NCBI GenBank assembly: GCA_013204605.1
Contig: JABMNI010000076.1
Coordinates: 18,886 to 82,885 of the forward strand
From: Ignavibacteria bacterium
Lineage (GTDB): Bacteria; Bacteroidota; Ignavibacteria; Kapaibacteriales; Kapaibacteriaceae
DNA length: 64,000 nt
Reading direction: 5' to 3'
Below the pieces are notes generated by a model. The model ran no database searches and was not told the origin of the DNA. It worked only from the letters and a program-made list of their open reading frames with translations. Numbering within the stretch: position 1 is the first letter of the stretch; each line of letters begins with the position of its first letter. This document shows, piece by piece, positions 28,241-36,617 of the stretch. Both the position numbers and the translations under genes were made by a program.

Positions 28241-29295
28241 GCTATCTGTCCTCCACAACTCGATCCCGCCCCCGCAGTGCACCCATAACAGTGCTGATTT
28301 ACAACAACGGTCCGGTTGTGCAACACGGACTCATCGAATTCCGAAATGTGTTTCAGTTTACTTGCAACGGGTAGCTCGAGCATCTGATTAAAGTCGCAGT
28401 CGTACAACTTTCCATCGTAACTCACCGACAGTGTGTTCGTGCACATAACACCCGAAACCGCAGCAGGATTAAACGCATCGATCAACTTCTGCATATACCG
28501 TTCATAATTCCCGCTCTCAATTAGGAAGTCGAGAAACCGCGATATCGGCATGTTGGTAATGCAGTGTAGAGCGTTGAATTCGATTTCGAATTTTTTAGAC
28601 AACGCACGTTTGAATTCTGCTTCGAGCGCAGCTTGTGGTCCGGGCAAAAGGGCACCAACCGGATTATACACAAGGTCGAGAATCAGTCCCGTTCCAGACA
28701 TTCCATATCCAACCGCATTCAGCATTTTTAGCGCCGCTATCGATTCTTCAAACACTCCGTCGCCACGCTGTCTATCAACGTTCTTAGAATCGTAAAATGG
28801 CAACGATGATACCACATGAATTCCCCTATCGGCATAGAATTGCGGCAGGTCGTTATACTTCTTGTTCGCCACAATAATCGTCAGGTTGCACCTAACTAGC
28901 ATCTTGGTATTTCGTGCATGAATTTCATTTGCAAACCATCTGAAATCCGGATGCATTTCCGGTGCGCCACCCGTAATGTCTACAACCTGCACCTGCGTTT
29001 TTTCAATAACATTCAAACAGTGCATCATGGTTTCGCGGTCCATCATTTCCTTGCGGTCCGGCCCAGCATCAACATGACAGTGCTTACACGCCTGATTGCA
29101 CATCTTCCCAATATTCAACTGCAATATCTCGAGTGATTTTGGTTTTATAGGGGGCTTACCGTGACGCTCAATTAGTTCGCTGAATTTTGGGAATTCTACC
29201 ATACTCAACGTGGCGGCATTCAACACGTTGAGTTGAAAAGTAGTGTCATCTAAATCAGATTTTCTCCGCTTCAGCGATGTTGTGGCTAGTGCCAT
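28237..29295 (-). CDS. arsS: Arsenosugar-biosynthesis-type radical SAM protein ArsS
   Basis: 352 residues. The radical SAM cysteines are in MCNQACKHCHVDAGP (CxxxCxxC). The next SAM-domain block is VDITGGAPEMHPDF. The C-terminal DUF3641-like domain has GKLYDCDFNQML and a closing HCYGCTAGAGSSCGGQ, rich in cysteines for an auxiliary cluster. ArsS makes 5'-deoxy-5'-dimethylarsinoyl ribosides in known systems. ArsM is not next to it here. It sits between an AhpD-like gene and tag in one minus-strand operon. Confidence 0.85.
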   Translation of the reverse strand: MALATTSLKRRKSDLDDTTFQLNVLNAATLSMVEFPKFSELIERHGKPPIKPKSLEILQLNIGKMCNQACKHCHVDAGPDRKEMMDRETMMHCLNVIEKTQVQVVDITGGAPEMHPDFRWFANEIHARNTKMLVRCNLTIIVANKKYNDLPQFYADRGIHVVSSLPFYDSKNVDRQRGDGVFEESIAALKMLNAVGYGMSGTGLILDLVYNPVGALLPGPQAALEAEFKRALSKKFEIEFNALHCITNMPISRFLDFLIESGNYERYMQKLIDAFNPAAVSGVMCTNTLSVSYDGKLYDCDFNQMLELPVASKLKHISEFDESVLHNRTVVVNQHCYGCTAGAGSSCGGQIA

Positions 29296-29304
29296 TCATT
29301 ATCC

Positions 29305-29634
29305 TTACATCAGGGTTTCTTTGGTTTTATTCATCATCATCACACCGTGAACTAACGATGCTCCACCCCTGATTGCGGCGGCAACGTGCACAGCTTCCAT
29401 CATCATTCCTTCGGTCGAGCCTAATTGCAGACTCTCGGTTGTGTATGCATCAATGCAGTACGGACACTGCACAGCATGCGCAACCGCCAACGCGATTAGC
29501 GACTTTTCACGTTGCGATAATTCACCTTCAGCAAAAACCGCTCCGTACCAATCAAAAAACTTTTCAGCCAATTCAGGTTGAAATTCGCTGATGCTACCAA
29601 ACTTTGCCAGATCCTGGGGATTGTAATAACTCAT
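29305..29634 (-). CDS. AhpD-like carboxymuconolactone-decarboxylase-family protein (arsenosugar-associated)
   Basis: 109 residues. The redox motif HAVQCPYCIDAYTTESLQ (CxxC with flanking His) defines the AhpD-like group. AHAVQCPYC and MMMEAVHVAAAIRGG are the conserved helices. Small AhpD-like proteins of this length are described with ArsS in arsenosugar loci as peroxidase-like members. ATG at 29634 is favoured; a TTG two codons earlier is the only alternative. First gene of the operon; arsS follows 9 nt later. Confidence 0.8.
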   Translation of the reverse strand: MSYYNPQDLAKFGSISEFQPELAEKFFDWYGAVFAEGELSQREKSLIALAVAHAVQCPYCIDAYTTESLQLGSTEGMMMEAVHVAAAIRGGASLVHGVMMMNKTKETLM

Positions 29635-29761
29635 TATCAATTCTTGTCAGTTGTAAAATCTAAGTTTTGCTTTAAGTTAAGCAAGGGTTCACGTCAACAA
29701 TAAGGTAAGACGCGTCAACTGCTCCTAATTACACTAGCATCAGTTCACAAGCATCCGTATT

Positions 29762-30688
29762 CTAACATGCGCCGCAATCGCCGTCCTCGTTCATTTTTGC
29801 GGACTCTATCTGGACGGTTGTATGCTGCACACCATACTCATCTCTGAGGTGCTCTTGCACAGCACGCACAATCTCATCGCCTGCTTCATTGGTAACCACG
29901 TGTACCGAAGCGTTGTAATTGTTCGAGCCCAACTGCCACACATGAACATCATGAGCATCCATTACACCCTCAATTTGCTGAACTGTTCCTTCAACCACGG
30001 TTGGATTTATATGGGCTGGTGCCGACTCCATAAGAATAACCGAACTCTGATGAATAACTTTAAACGCACCTCGCATTATCAGCAGTGCTATTGCCAATGA
30101 AATGGCCGGATCAATCCAGTCCCATCCGGTAGCTCCAAGTAGAATGGCAGCAAGTATCACTCCACCACTCGACATCAAATCTGTCATAACATGCAAGTAT
30201 GCACTGCGGGTTGTAATGTGCTCTGACTTGTGCAGGTACAAAGCACTTATTCCGTTGGCAATAAATCCGATGACGGCAACTGCCAGCATCGACTCTGCAT
30301 GAACGTGATGCGGCGACGCAAGTCTTCGAACGGCCTCGATCATTATATAGATGCATACACCTACCAACAAGAAACCGTTTGTCAGCGCGGCCAAAATCTC
30401 AATTCGGCGCAAACCGAACGTGTACCGAATGTCATGGTGTTCTCTTGCCTTGGCGGCAATGCGGAGTCCGAAGAATGCAATAAGCAAACTCGCCAAGTCA
30501 ACTAACACATGACCGGCATCACTCAACAACGCCAAGCTACCGGAGTACAGTCCGCCGAATACTTGAATAATGAATATCGACGTAGTCAATACAATTGCTA
30601 TTCGCAACGGCTTAATATCTCGATGTTCATGTATGTGATGTCCATCGCCATGCGGGTCACCATGATGCGTATGTACGTGCAGGAGCAT
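29762..30688 (-). CDS. Cation diffusion facilitator (CDF/CzcD-type) metal exporter
   Basis: 308 residues. A His-rich N-terminus (HVHTHHGDPHGDGHHIHEH) precedes six membrane segments. The metal-site motifs are LLSDAGHVLVDLASL and HVMTDLMSS (the paired HxxxD/DxxxD sites). The cytoplasmic C-terminal domain has DAHDVHVWQLGS. It exports Zn2+ or similar divalent ions by proton antiport. A terminal DGDCGAC adds two cysteines. The ATG follows the cdsA TAA immediately, so the two genes are likely cotranscribed. Confidence 0.92.
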   Translation of the reverse strand: MLLHVHTHHGDPHGDGHHIHEHRDIKPLRIAIVLTTSIFIIQVFGGLYSGSLALLSDAGHVLVDLASLLIAFFGLRIAAKAREHHDIRYTFGLRRIEILAALTNGFLLVGVCIYIMIEAVRRLASPHHVHAESMLAVAVIGFIANGISALYLHKSEHITTRSAYLHVMTDLMSSGGVILAAILLGATGWDWIDPAISLAIALLIMRGAFKVIHQSSVILMESAPAHINPTVVEGTVQQIEGVMDAHDVHVWQLGSNNYNASVHVVTNEAGDEIVRAVQEHLRDEYGVQHTTVQIESAKMNEDGDCGAC

Positions 30689-31573
30689 TTAATGGACTTC
30701 CATAAGCGATTCAATCGATGTCACAATCAAAATGTATATCAAGGTGATAGTGCTTACAAATATCATGCTGTCAAACCGGTCGAGCATTCCTCCATGACCG
30801 GGTATGAGTGCACTACTGTCTTTTACGCCGGCGTCACGCTTTAACATGCTTTCTGCAAAGTCGCCCACCTGACCCATCACACCAACAATTAATCCAACTG
30901 CAATTGAATGCACAAGAACCGCACCGTCCAACCAATACTGAGTGATAAGTACAAAACTCAACACCGCTGCAATTGCGCCTGCAATAGCCCCCTGCCAACT
31001 TTTATTTGGGCTTACTCGAGGTAAAATTTTGTTGCGTCCGAACTTGCTTCCCACAAAGTACGCGGCTGTGTCGCACGCCCAAACGCTGACAAACAGCGCA
31101 AGAACAATGATAAAACCATCCCATTGGCCTACCGACGTTACAAGAACACTGCTTTGAGCGTTGCGTAAAAATTCAAGTGCTGCAAAAGCGGGTGTCACAT
31201 AAATGATGCCTAAGATTGTTGATGCGCTGTTAAAAATTGGATGCGGTCGGTTCCTAAATAATTCTAGTGTCAGAATACTTATCGGCATCAGAAAAACCAA
31301 GGCAACCAACAAGAAAACCCAGTTCAACGCATCAAAGCCGGTGGATTCAACTACTGCGGTTACAGTGCCTATCACTATAAAATTCCAAACCATTCCTGCC
31401 CAAACGTTGGCGGAAATTTCTTTGGCGTTAACTAGGGTGTAGTATTCCCATAGCGCAATTGTAGACACCGCAGCAACCACCGCAGTGAACAACCAGCCAC
31501 CAATGTACATTGTTGCTACGGCCAAGGGTATACCCACAACGCCCACTAATATGCGTTTTGTAAGAGTGTTCAT
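30689..31573 (-). CDS. cdsA: Phosphatidate cytidylyltransferase
   Basis: About 294 residues with eight or so membrane segments. The C-terminal signature (SALIPGHGGMLDRFDSMIF, with PGHGGxxDRxD) and GQVGDFAESMLKRDAGVKDS are diagnostic of CdsA, which makes CDP-diacylglycerol for phospholipid synthesis. The internal ATG (31573) is preferred; the longer frame (31624) would overlap the divergent gene at 31610. The gene is followed without gap by the CDF exporter. Confidence 0.92.
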   Translation of the reverse strand: MNTLTKRILVGVVGIPLAVATMYIGGWLFTAVVAAVSTIALWEYYTLVNAKEISANVWAGMVWNFIVIGTVTAVVESTGFDALNWVFLLVALVFLMPISILTLELFRNRPHPIFNSASTILGIIYVTPAFAALEFLRNAQSSVLVTSVGQWDGFIIVLALFVSVWACDTAAYFVGSKFGRNKILPRVSPNKSWQGAIAGAIAAVLSFVLITQYWLDGAVLVHSIAVGLIVGVMGQVGDFAESMLKRDAGVKDSSALIPGHGGMLDRFDSMIFVSTITLIYILIVTSIESLMEVH

Positions 31574-31609
31574 AGGTACAAATCTATGCCGAAACTGTAA
31601 TTTCGCATC

Positions 31610-32542
31610 ATGGAAGTATTTCAAATTTCGCCCAAACCCAAAATCAGCGTCTTAGTTGTCGGTCGTAGTGGTGACCAGTTCACAATGTGTTCGTTGCTCC
31701 ACGCAAACAACATAGATTTTCAGTTTACCTCACACATCATAGTTGCTGCCGATTACTATGCGCATATGGATGGGTTTGATGGATTCGATGATTTAGATGG
31801 TTTTGATGAGTTTGCCGCCGGTTTTGAATTTGGTGGTGAAAAGCCCAGCACTCCTAGAGATATCAATCAGCTTTTCGCATACTCAAAAGATTGGATATTT
31901 AGCTCGAAGAAGTTGGACCATGCGCTGAGTGAGCAGAAGTACGACGTGGTAATAGATACGTGCGCCGATACCGAAGAGGATCGAATTACCGGACTCCGTG
32001 CGCTGTTTGAGCAGAACCCAAATGCGTTATTTCTTACAACACAATACTCTTGTACAGCCACCGAACTCGGTTCCATAACTGGTATAACGAATTCCATAGT
32101 AGGCTATGCGTTGGTAGGGGGCTCAGATTCACTTTCGTTAATCGACATTGCGCCTTCCCTGGGAACCTCTGCTGTTTCAGTTAAGCTTGCTCAAGATTTT
32201 TTCAAAAAGTGCGGCGTTGAAACTGAGGTTGTAGAAGACCGCGTTGGCTTAGTTCAAATGCGCACCTTGGCAATGCTTATCAACGAGGCCGCTTTTGCTC
32301 TTATGGAAGGCGTAGCCACCGCCGAAGAAATCGACAAGGCCATGCAGATGGGCGTGAATTATCCGAAGGGCCTTCTGGCCTGGGCCGACGAAATAGGCCT
32401 AGATGTGGTACTACTTGTACTCGAATCACTCAACAAAGAGTACGGTCAAGAAAGATACCGTCCATGCGTTTTAATCAAGCAATACGTCCGTGCCGGTTGG
32501 GTTGGCAAGCGATTGAAAAGGGGCTTTTACAATTACGCTTAA
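31610..32542 (+). CDS. 3-hydroxyacyl-CoA dehydrogenase-family protein with degenerate NAD domain
   Basis: 310 residues. The C-terminal 3HCDH domain is well kept (LAMLINEAAFALMEGVATAEE, MQMGVNYPKGLLAWADEIGL, RLKRGFYNYA). The N-terminal Rossmann half is not: the dinucleotide loop reads VLVVGRSGDQF instead of GxGxxG. The usual catalytic Ser/His/Glu region reads LTTQYSCTATE and GYALVGGSDSLSLIDIAP, so the His and Glu are gone. An acidic insert at about 50-70 repeats D-G-F (DGFDGFDDLDGFDEF). It may be a non-catalytic relative or use another chemistry. The HAD phosphatase gene follows after 12 nt. Confidence 0.75.
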   Translation: MEVFQISPKPKISVLVVGRSGDQFTMCSLLHANNIDFQFTSHIIVAADYYAHMDGFDGFDDLDGFDEFAAGFEFGGEKPSTPRDINQLFAYSKDWIFSSKKLDHALSEQKYDVVIDTCADTEEDRITGLRALFEQNPNALFLTTQYSCTATELGSITGITNSIVGYALVGGSDSLSLIDIAPSLGTSAVSVKLAQDFFKKCGVETEVVEDRVGLVQMRTLAMLINEAAFALMEGVATAEEIDKAMQMGVNYPKGLLAWADEIGLDVVLLVLESLNKEYGQERYRPCVLIKQYVRAGWVGKRLKRGFYNYA

Positions 32543-32554
32543 GGTGGGCCAAAC

Positions 32555-33262
32555 GTGAACGTCAAAGTGTTTGTTGATTTCGACGGAACTATCTCATTAA
32601 ATGATGTGGGCGACAAATTGTTTGCGCACTTTGGAGATGTCTCCGATATTGTTTCTGACCTAATGAAGGGCAAAATCAGCGTAGCAGAATATTACACACA
32701 GTGTTGCGCTCGCATATCCAACAGCTTGTCGCCGGAACTGCTCGTTGCATTTAATGCAGAACAACAAATTGATTACGCGTTCAAGGATATTATTGCTCTT
32801 TGCAAAAGTCACAACATCGACGTTCATATTGTGAGCGATGGTCTGGACGCATACATCCAACCTATTTTACAAACAGGTGGCATTTCTGATGTGCCAATAC
32901 ACAGTAACCTGTTATCTCAAGTTGGCGATGAGTGGATTCCGGAATTCCCGGGCGCAACAGAATCATGCAATTGTTTTTGCGCATCGTGTAAACGCAACGT
33001 TATTGTAAATCACTCAGCCGATGAGGATGTGATTGTTTATGTGGGCGACGGAATGTCCGACACCTGCGCGGTTCAACATGCAGATGTAGTTTTTGCCAAG
33101 GGATATTTAAGCAAGTGGTGCTCCGAAAATGGTATCCCTCATCATCCCATTACTAATCTGTCGCAAGTACTTGCAATTATGAAGAGTCGCATTGCAAAAT
33201 CGGATTTTAAACAACGTCGCAGAGCACTCATAGCAAGGCAATCTGCATTTATTGCTGAGTAG
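32555..33262 (+). CDS. HAD-family phosphatase (MtnX/SerB-like)
   Basis: 235 residues. HAD motif I is VFVDFDGTIS, motif II is VHIVSDGLDAYI, and motif III/IV is VYVGDGMSDTCAVQHADVVFA. The layout and C-terminal KGYLSKWCSENGIPHHP match the MtnX/phosphoserine-phosphatase-like group. The substrate is unknown. It starts with GTG after a GGTGGG site and is likely cotranscribed with the preceding 3HCDH-like gene. Confidence 0.8.
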   Translation: MNVKVFVDFDGTISLNDVGDKLFAHFGDVSDIVSDLMKGKISVAEYYTQCCARISNSLSPELLVAFNAEQQIDYAFKDIIALCKSHNIDVHIVSDGLDAYIQPILQTGGISDVPIHSNLLSQVGDEWIPEFPGATESCNCFCASCKRNVIVNHSADEDVIVYVGDGMSDTCAVQHADVVFAKGYLSKWCSENGIPHHPITNLSQVLAIMKSRIAKSDFKQRRRALIARQSAFIAE

Positions 33263-33335
33263 CGTTAAACCTTGACGCAGATAGTTCCGTCTGAGACCGA
33301 GTTCAAAATCAACGTTGTAAAACCGGAGAAAAAAA

Positions 33336-34274
33336 TTGAAGAAAATACTCTTAGGAATCCTAGCCATCTCAATGCTTTCTATTAGTGCCCAGGCTCAGCG
33401 GCACCATGAGAAAAAGACAGAGTTTAAGCAGGCTGCTCAAGAACTGCATAAGGAAATGCGGGCTTGGTTTGAGAGCTCTGTATATCCAACACTGAAACAG
33501 TGGCATGATGAGTACGACGCTTCACTTAGCAGCGAAGATCTCTCAACATTGAACCAACTGCGCACCCAAGCCAAACAACTCAAAGAAAGTGCCCATGCAG
33601 ATATGAAGGGTCAGTTCAAAGATTCGAAGCGCGATAAAGATGCAATGAGAGAAAAAATGCATGAAATGAAGGCGAAGTACAAAGATCAAATGCGAAGTCT
33701 GATGGAGAAGCTGAAGCCCATTGCCAAGAACTCTCGCGCAACACTTTTGGGTATTCATGACCGAGGTGAAGGTCAGATTGAAAAATGGAAATCTGAAGCA
33801 AAGACAATTATTGACCGCTGGAAGGCGAAGTCAGATGTTGATGATACTAAAAGAGGCGGTCGAGGTTCGCACGGTATGCACGGAATAGAACATGACTTTT
33901 TGCCGTTTGCAGCTGATGGAAAACGGGCGGCCGTGAGATTTATGTTATGGGATGGAAACATGCCACAGCCAAAGCAAGACGCTCCATTCGGCGATTCCGA
34001 TCCGTTTGATACCAATCTCCAAAACGGTCCTCAAGTATTCCCGAACCCAACCCTAACAACGGCCAGAATAGAAATGAAGGACGTTGCAAACGGACCTGCA
34101 AAAATCGAACTGTTTTCGATGAGCGGTACTCTTCTAAAATCTACTACAACCAACATAACTGGTAACACCGTTTCTGAAGTCATCGACATTAGCTCCCTCC
34201 CTGCAGGAAACTACATGGTTAGCGTTAACACCGCGGCAGGTAGAAAAACCACGCAGTTAGTTATAGACAAGTAA
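33336..34274 (+). CDS. Secreted coiled-coil protein with T9SS sorting domain
   Basis: 312 residues, TTG start after CCGGAG. A signal peptide (KKILLGILAISMLSISAQA) is followed by a highly charged helical region to about 190 (EKMHEMKAKYKDQMRSLMEK). The tail is a type A sorting domain (VFPNPTLTTARIEM to the end, NYMVSVNTAAGRKTTQLVIDK). The helical part resembles Spy-type metal or stress-response helices but has no LTxxQ motif. It should leave the cell through T9SS. A 15-bp three-copy repeat and a terminator follow. Confidence 0.75.
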   Translation: MKKILLGILAISMLSISAQAQRHHEKKTEFKQAAQELHKEMRAWFESSVYPTLKQWHDEYDASLSSEDLSTLNQLRTQAKQLKESAHADMKGQFKDSKRDKDAMREKMHEMKAKYKDQMRSLMEKLKPIAKNSRATLLGIHDRGEGQIEKWKSEAKTIIDRWKAKSDVDDTKRGGRGSHGMHGIEHDFLPFAADGKRAAVRFMLWDGNMPQPKQDAPFGDSDPFDTNLQNGPQVFPNPTLTTARIEMKDVANGPAKIELFSMSGTLLKSTTTNITGNTVSEVIDISSLPAGNYMVSVNTAAGRKTTQLVIDK

Positions 34275-34321
34275 TTGTATTCGAATGGATTGTGTTCGAA
34301 TGGATTGTGTTCGAATGGATT
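34274..34321. repeat. Three-copy 15-bp tandem repeat directly after a stop codon
   Basis: ATTGTATTCGAATGG and two copies of ATTGTGTTCGAATGG start at the last base of the stop codon of the 33336-34274 gene. It lies before the terminator. Confidence 0.9.
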
Positions 34322-34343
34322 TTTTCAAGTTATTGTAATAAAG

Positions 34344-34377
34344 TCACCTGTCGATTTTCGGCAGGTGATTTTTTTTT
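34344..34377 (+). terminator. Intrinsic terminator after the T9SS coiled-coil gene
   Basis: TCACCTGTCGA pairs with TCGGCAGGTGA (one G-U pair) around a short loop and is followed by nine T. It isolates this gene from the FMN reductase gene. Confidence 0.9.
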
Positions 34378-34390
34378 GCGCACCCAGAAT

Positions 34391-34438
34391 TTGGCGGACA
34401 ACTTCAATTGTCGTATATTGTGTGTTGTAACACATAAT
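34391..34438 (+). promoter_or_regulatory. Bacteroidota-type promoter with overlapping palindrome before FMN reductase
   Basis: TTG (34391) and TATATTGTG (34414) are separated by 20 nt, close to the TTG-N20-TAnnTTTG pattern but with an imperfect -7 box. A 22-bp dyad with TGTGTT-GT-AACACA at its core (34417-34438) covers the -7 and probable start site, so a repressor could block it. Core TGTTGTAACA matches the element at 26283. Confidence 0.45.
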
Positions 34439-34475
34439 GCCATTTCAATACCCTTTTGTGGCTAGAAAGAAAAAA

Positions 34476-35033
34476 ATGAAAATAATTGGTATTTCGGGCT
34501 CTAGCCGGAATAATTCTTACAATGCAGGTCTGATAATCAAAGCACAACAACTACTAACAGACAGTGTAGATTTTGAAACACTTGATATTGCCGCTTGGCC
34601 TATGTACAACCAAGACATGGAAGCGCATGGAGTGCCGGCCGAGATACTTTCTGCCAGAGAACTCATAAAACAGTCCGACGGAGTAATTCTTTCCACGCCG
34701 GAACACAATTATTCAATTTCAGCACTCCTTAAGAATGCCATTGATTGGTTGTCACGTCCACCTCAGCGTTCATTCTTTGAGAAGTCTGTATTGATTGTTG
34801 GTGCGTCGCCAGGAGCCTTTGGGTCCGTTCGAGCACAGGGTCACTTGCGCGACATCATGCACGCGTTAAACGCGAATGTATTCTTGCAACCGCAGCTGCT
34901 TGTTACAAATGTAAAAGACAAGGTTGACGCCGGAGGAATACTGACGGATCAAAAAACTATTGAAACGTATCAGCAAATTTTAAATCTGTGGACAAGCTCG
35001 ATTGTTGTGGAAGAGAAAGGTGTTCCTGCTTAA
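34476..35033 (+). CDS. NADPH-dependent FMN reductase-family flavoprotein
   Basis: 185 residues. IIGISGSSRNNSYNAGLI is the flavodoxin-like phosphate-binding loop, SDGVILSTPEHNYSISALLKNAIDWLS is the family motif, and VGASPGAFGSVRAQ follows. Members reduce FMN, quinones, azo dyes or chromate with NADPH. The ATG at 34476 is chosen; an upstream in-frame ATG (34437) lies on the predicted start site. The promoter carries a dyad that hints at redox control. Confidence 0.9.
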   Translation: MKIIGISGSSRNNSYNAGLIIKAQQLLTDSVDFETLDIAAWPMYNQDMEAHGVPAEILSARELIKQSDGVILSTPEHNYSISALLKNAIDWLSRPPQRSFFEKSVLIVGASPGAFGSVRAQGHLRDIMHALNANVFLQPQLLVTNVKDKVDAGGILTDQKTIETYQQILNLWTSSIVVEEKGVPA

Positions 35034-35090
35034 CCAACGCCTCGTACTAGTAAACCAACGCCTTGTTCTAGGAAACAAATGCGTCGTGCT
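35031..35090. repeat. 20- to 21-bp degenerate tandem repeat between convergent genes
   Basis: TAACCAACGCCTCGTACTAG is followed by TAAACCAACGCCTTGTTCTAG and a decayed third copy (GAAACAAATGCG...). It starts at the stop codon of the FMN reductase and runs into the 3' end of the convergent hutH. Confidence 0.75.
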
Positions 35091-36585
35091 GCAGACACTG
35101 CACGATAGCTCCGCGTTCCACTAAGCCCCTTACCGCCTCCATATCGTGGTACAACACCCTATCTTCTTCTGCGAACGGAACAACGGTACGGATGATTTTA
35201 TGCACACGCTCGAGTGGGGCGCTGGACCGCAGCGGTAAAAGCAGGTTGAGCGCTTGGGCGGCACACAGCAGCTCGATGGAAATCACGGCTTCGACGTTTT
35301 TCACAACTTGCCACAATTTTCTAGCAGCTATACTTCCCATGGAATTGTGGTCTTCTTGATTAGCTGAAGTAGGTATGCTATCAACACTGGCCGGATGTGC
35401 AAGAATTTTGTTTTCACTAACCAAGGCAGCCGCGGTGTATTGCGCTATCATCATTCCCGAATTCAATCCTCCATTCGTAGTTAAAAACCTGGGCAGACCG
35501 CCTAGTGCGGTGTTCACCATGCGCTCGGTGCGGCGCTCGGAAATACTTGCTAACTCTGCAACGGCAATTGCAAGAAAATCTAGAACAAGAGCAATTGGTT
35601 GACCATGGAAATTGCCACCTTCGATGTGTATATCGTCGTCAGCAAAAATCAACGGGTTATCCGTAGCGCTATTCATTTCTCGTTCAACTACCGAAGCCAC
35701 GTACTCAATGGTATCACGCGTTGCTCCATGCACCTGTGGCATGCAGCGTAGCGAGTACGCATCCTGCACCTTGTTATCGCCGGCGCGATGAGAATTTCGA
35801 ATTTCACTATTAGCGAGCAACGTGCGCAAATTCGCAGCGGTAATTTGTTGTCCTGGGTGTGGCCGTACGGCATGCAGGCGAGCATCGAACGCGTTATCAG
35901 TACCCCGTAGCGCATCGAGCGAAAGTGCACCTGCAATGTCGGCAGTTGCAGCTAGCATGCGGGCTTTTCCTACCGACATAACACCAAACGCACACATCAT
36001 TTGCGTTCCGTTTATAAGTGCCAGACCCTCTTTTGCTGCCAACCTAACCGGATTAATACCGTTCTCAATCAGCACTTCTGCCGACGCTCTTCCCTGAATG
36101 GTACCGCGCCCGATTAACGCCAGTGCTAGGTGTGATAAGGGGGCTAAGTCACCACTTGAACCCACCGACCCTTGGCTTGGCACATCGGGGATCAACCGTT
36201 TGTTCACCATGGCAATCATGGCTTCGAGTGTGGAGCGCCTGATGCCGGAAAAACCCTTCGACAAGGCATTAATCCTAAGCACCATCATGCATAGCGTAAC
36301 CTTTTTTGGAAGGAGTTCGCCCATGCCGGCACTGTGTGAAATGATGAGATTTTCTTGAAGTTGTTCAACCTGCGCATTGGGGATAAACACATTTGCAAAC
36401 TCCCCAAAGCCCGTTGTCATACCATACACAACACGTTCCTCGGCAATCCATTTATCGACCGCACTGCGTGCTTTTTCTACCTGAATCCACGCAGCATCGG
36501 AAATGCCAATCGTTCCATCGGCGGTTTCCAACCACGAATTCAGCTGATCGATGGTTAACGAATTTCCATCTAATTCAAGATGCAT
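35068..36585 (-). CDS. hutH: Histidine ammonia-lyase, with Ser-Ser-Gly at the MIO site
   Basis: 505 residues of the aromatic amino-acid lyase family. YGMTTGFGEFANV carries the catalytic Tyr56, LQENLIISHSAG carries the His selective for histidine, and EDHNSMGSIAARK is typical. The MIO-forming tripeptide is normally Ala-Ser-Gly; here residues 143-145 are Ser-Ser-Gly (GSVGSSGDLAPL). The enzyme deaminates histidine to urocanate. No hutU, hutI or hutG neighbour is visible. The convergent end carries a short repeat shared with the FMN-reductase stop. Confidence 0.88.
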   Translation of the reverse strand: MHLELDGNSLTIDQLNSWLETADGTIGISDAAWIQVEKARSAVDKWIAEERVVYGMTTGFGEFANVFIPNAQVEQLQENLIISHSAGMGELLPKKVTLCMMVLRINALSKGFSGIRRSTLEAMIAMVNKRLIPDVPSQGSVGSSGDLAPLSHLALALIGRGTIQGRASAEVLIENGINPVRLAAKEGLALINGTQMMCAFGVMSVGKARMLAATADIAGALSLDALRGTDNAFDARLHAVRPHPGQQITAANLRTLLANSEIRNSHRAGDNKVQDAYSLRCMPQVHGATRDTIEYVASVVEREMNSATDNPLIFADDDIHIEGGNFHGQPIALVLDFLAIAVAELASISERRTERMVNTALGGLPRFLTTNGGLNSGMMIAQYTAAALVSENKILAHPASVDSIPTSANQEDHNSMGSIAARKLWQVVKNVEAVISIELLCAAQALNLLLPLRSSAPLERVHKIIRTVVPFAEEDRVLYHDMEAVRGLVERGAIVQCLQHDAFVS

Positions 36586-36617
36586 ATTGAGGGACGCAAT
36601 ACTTACAAAACTTCAAA

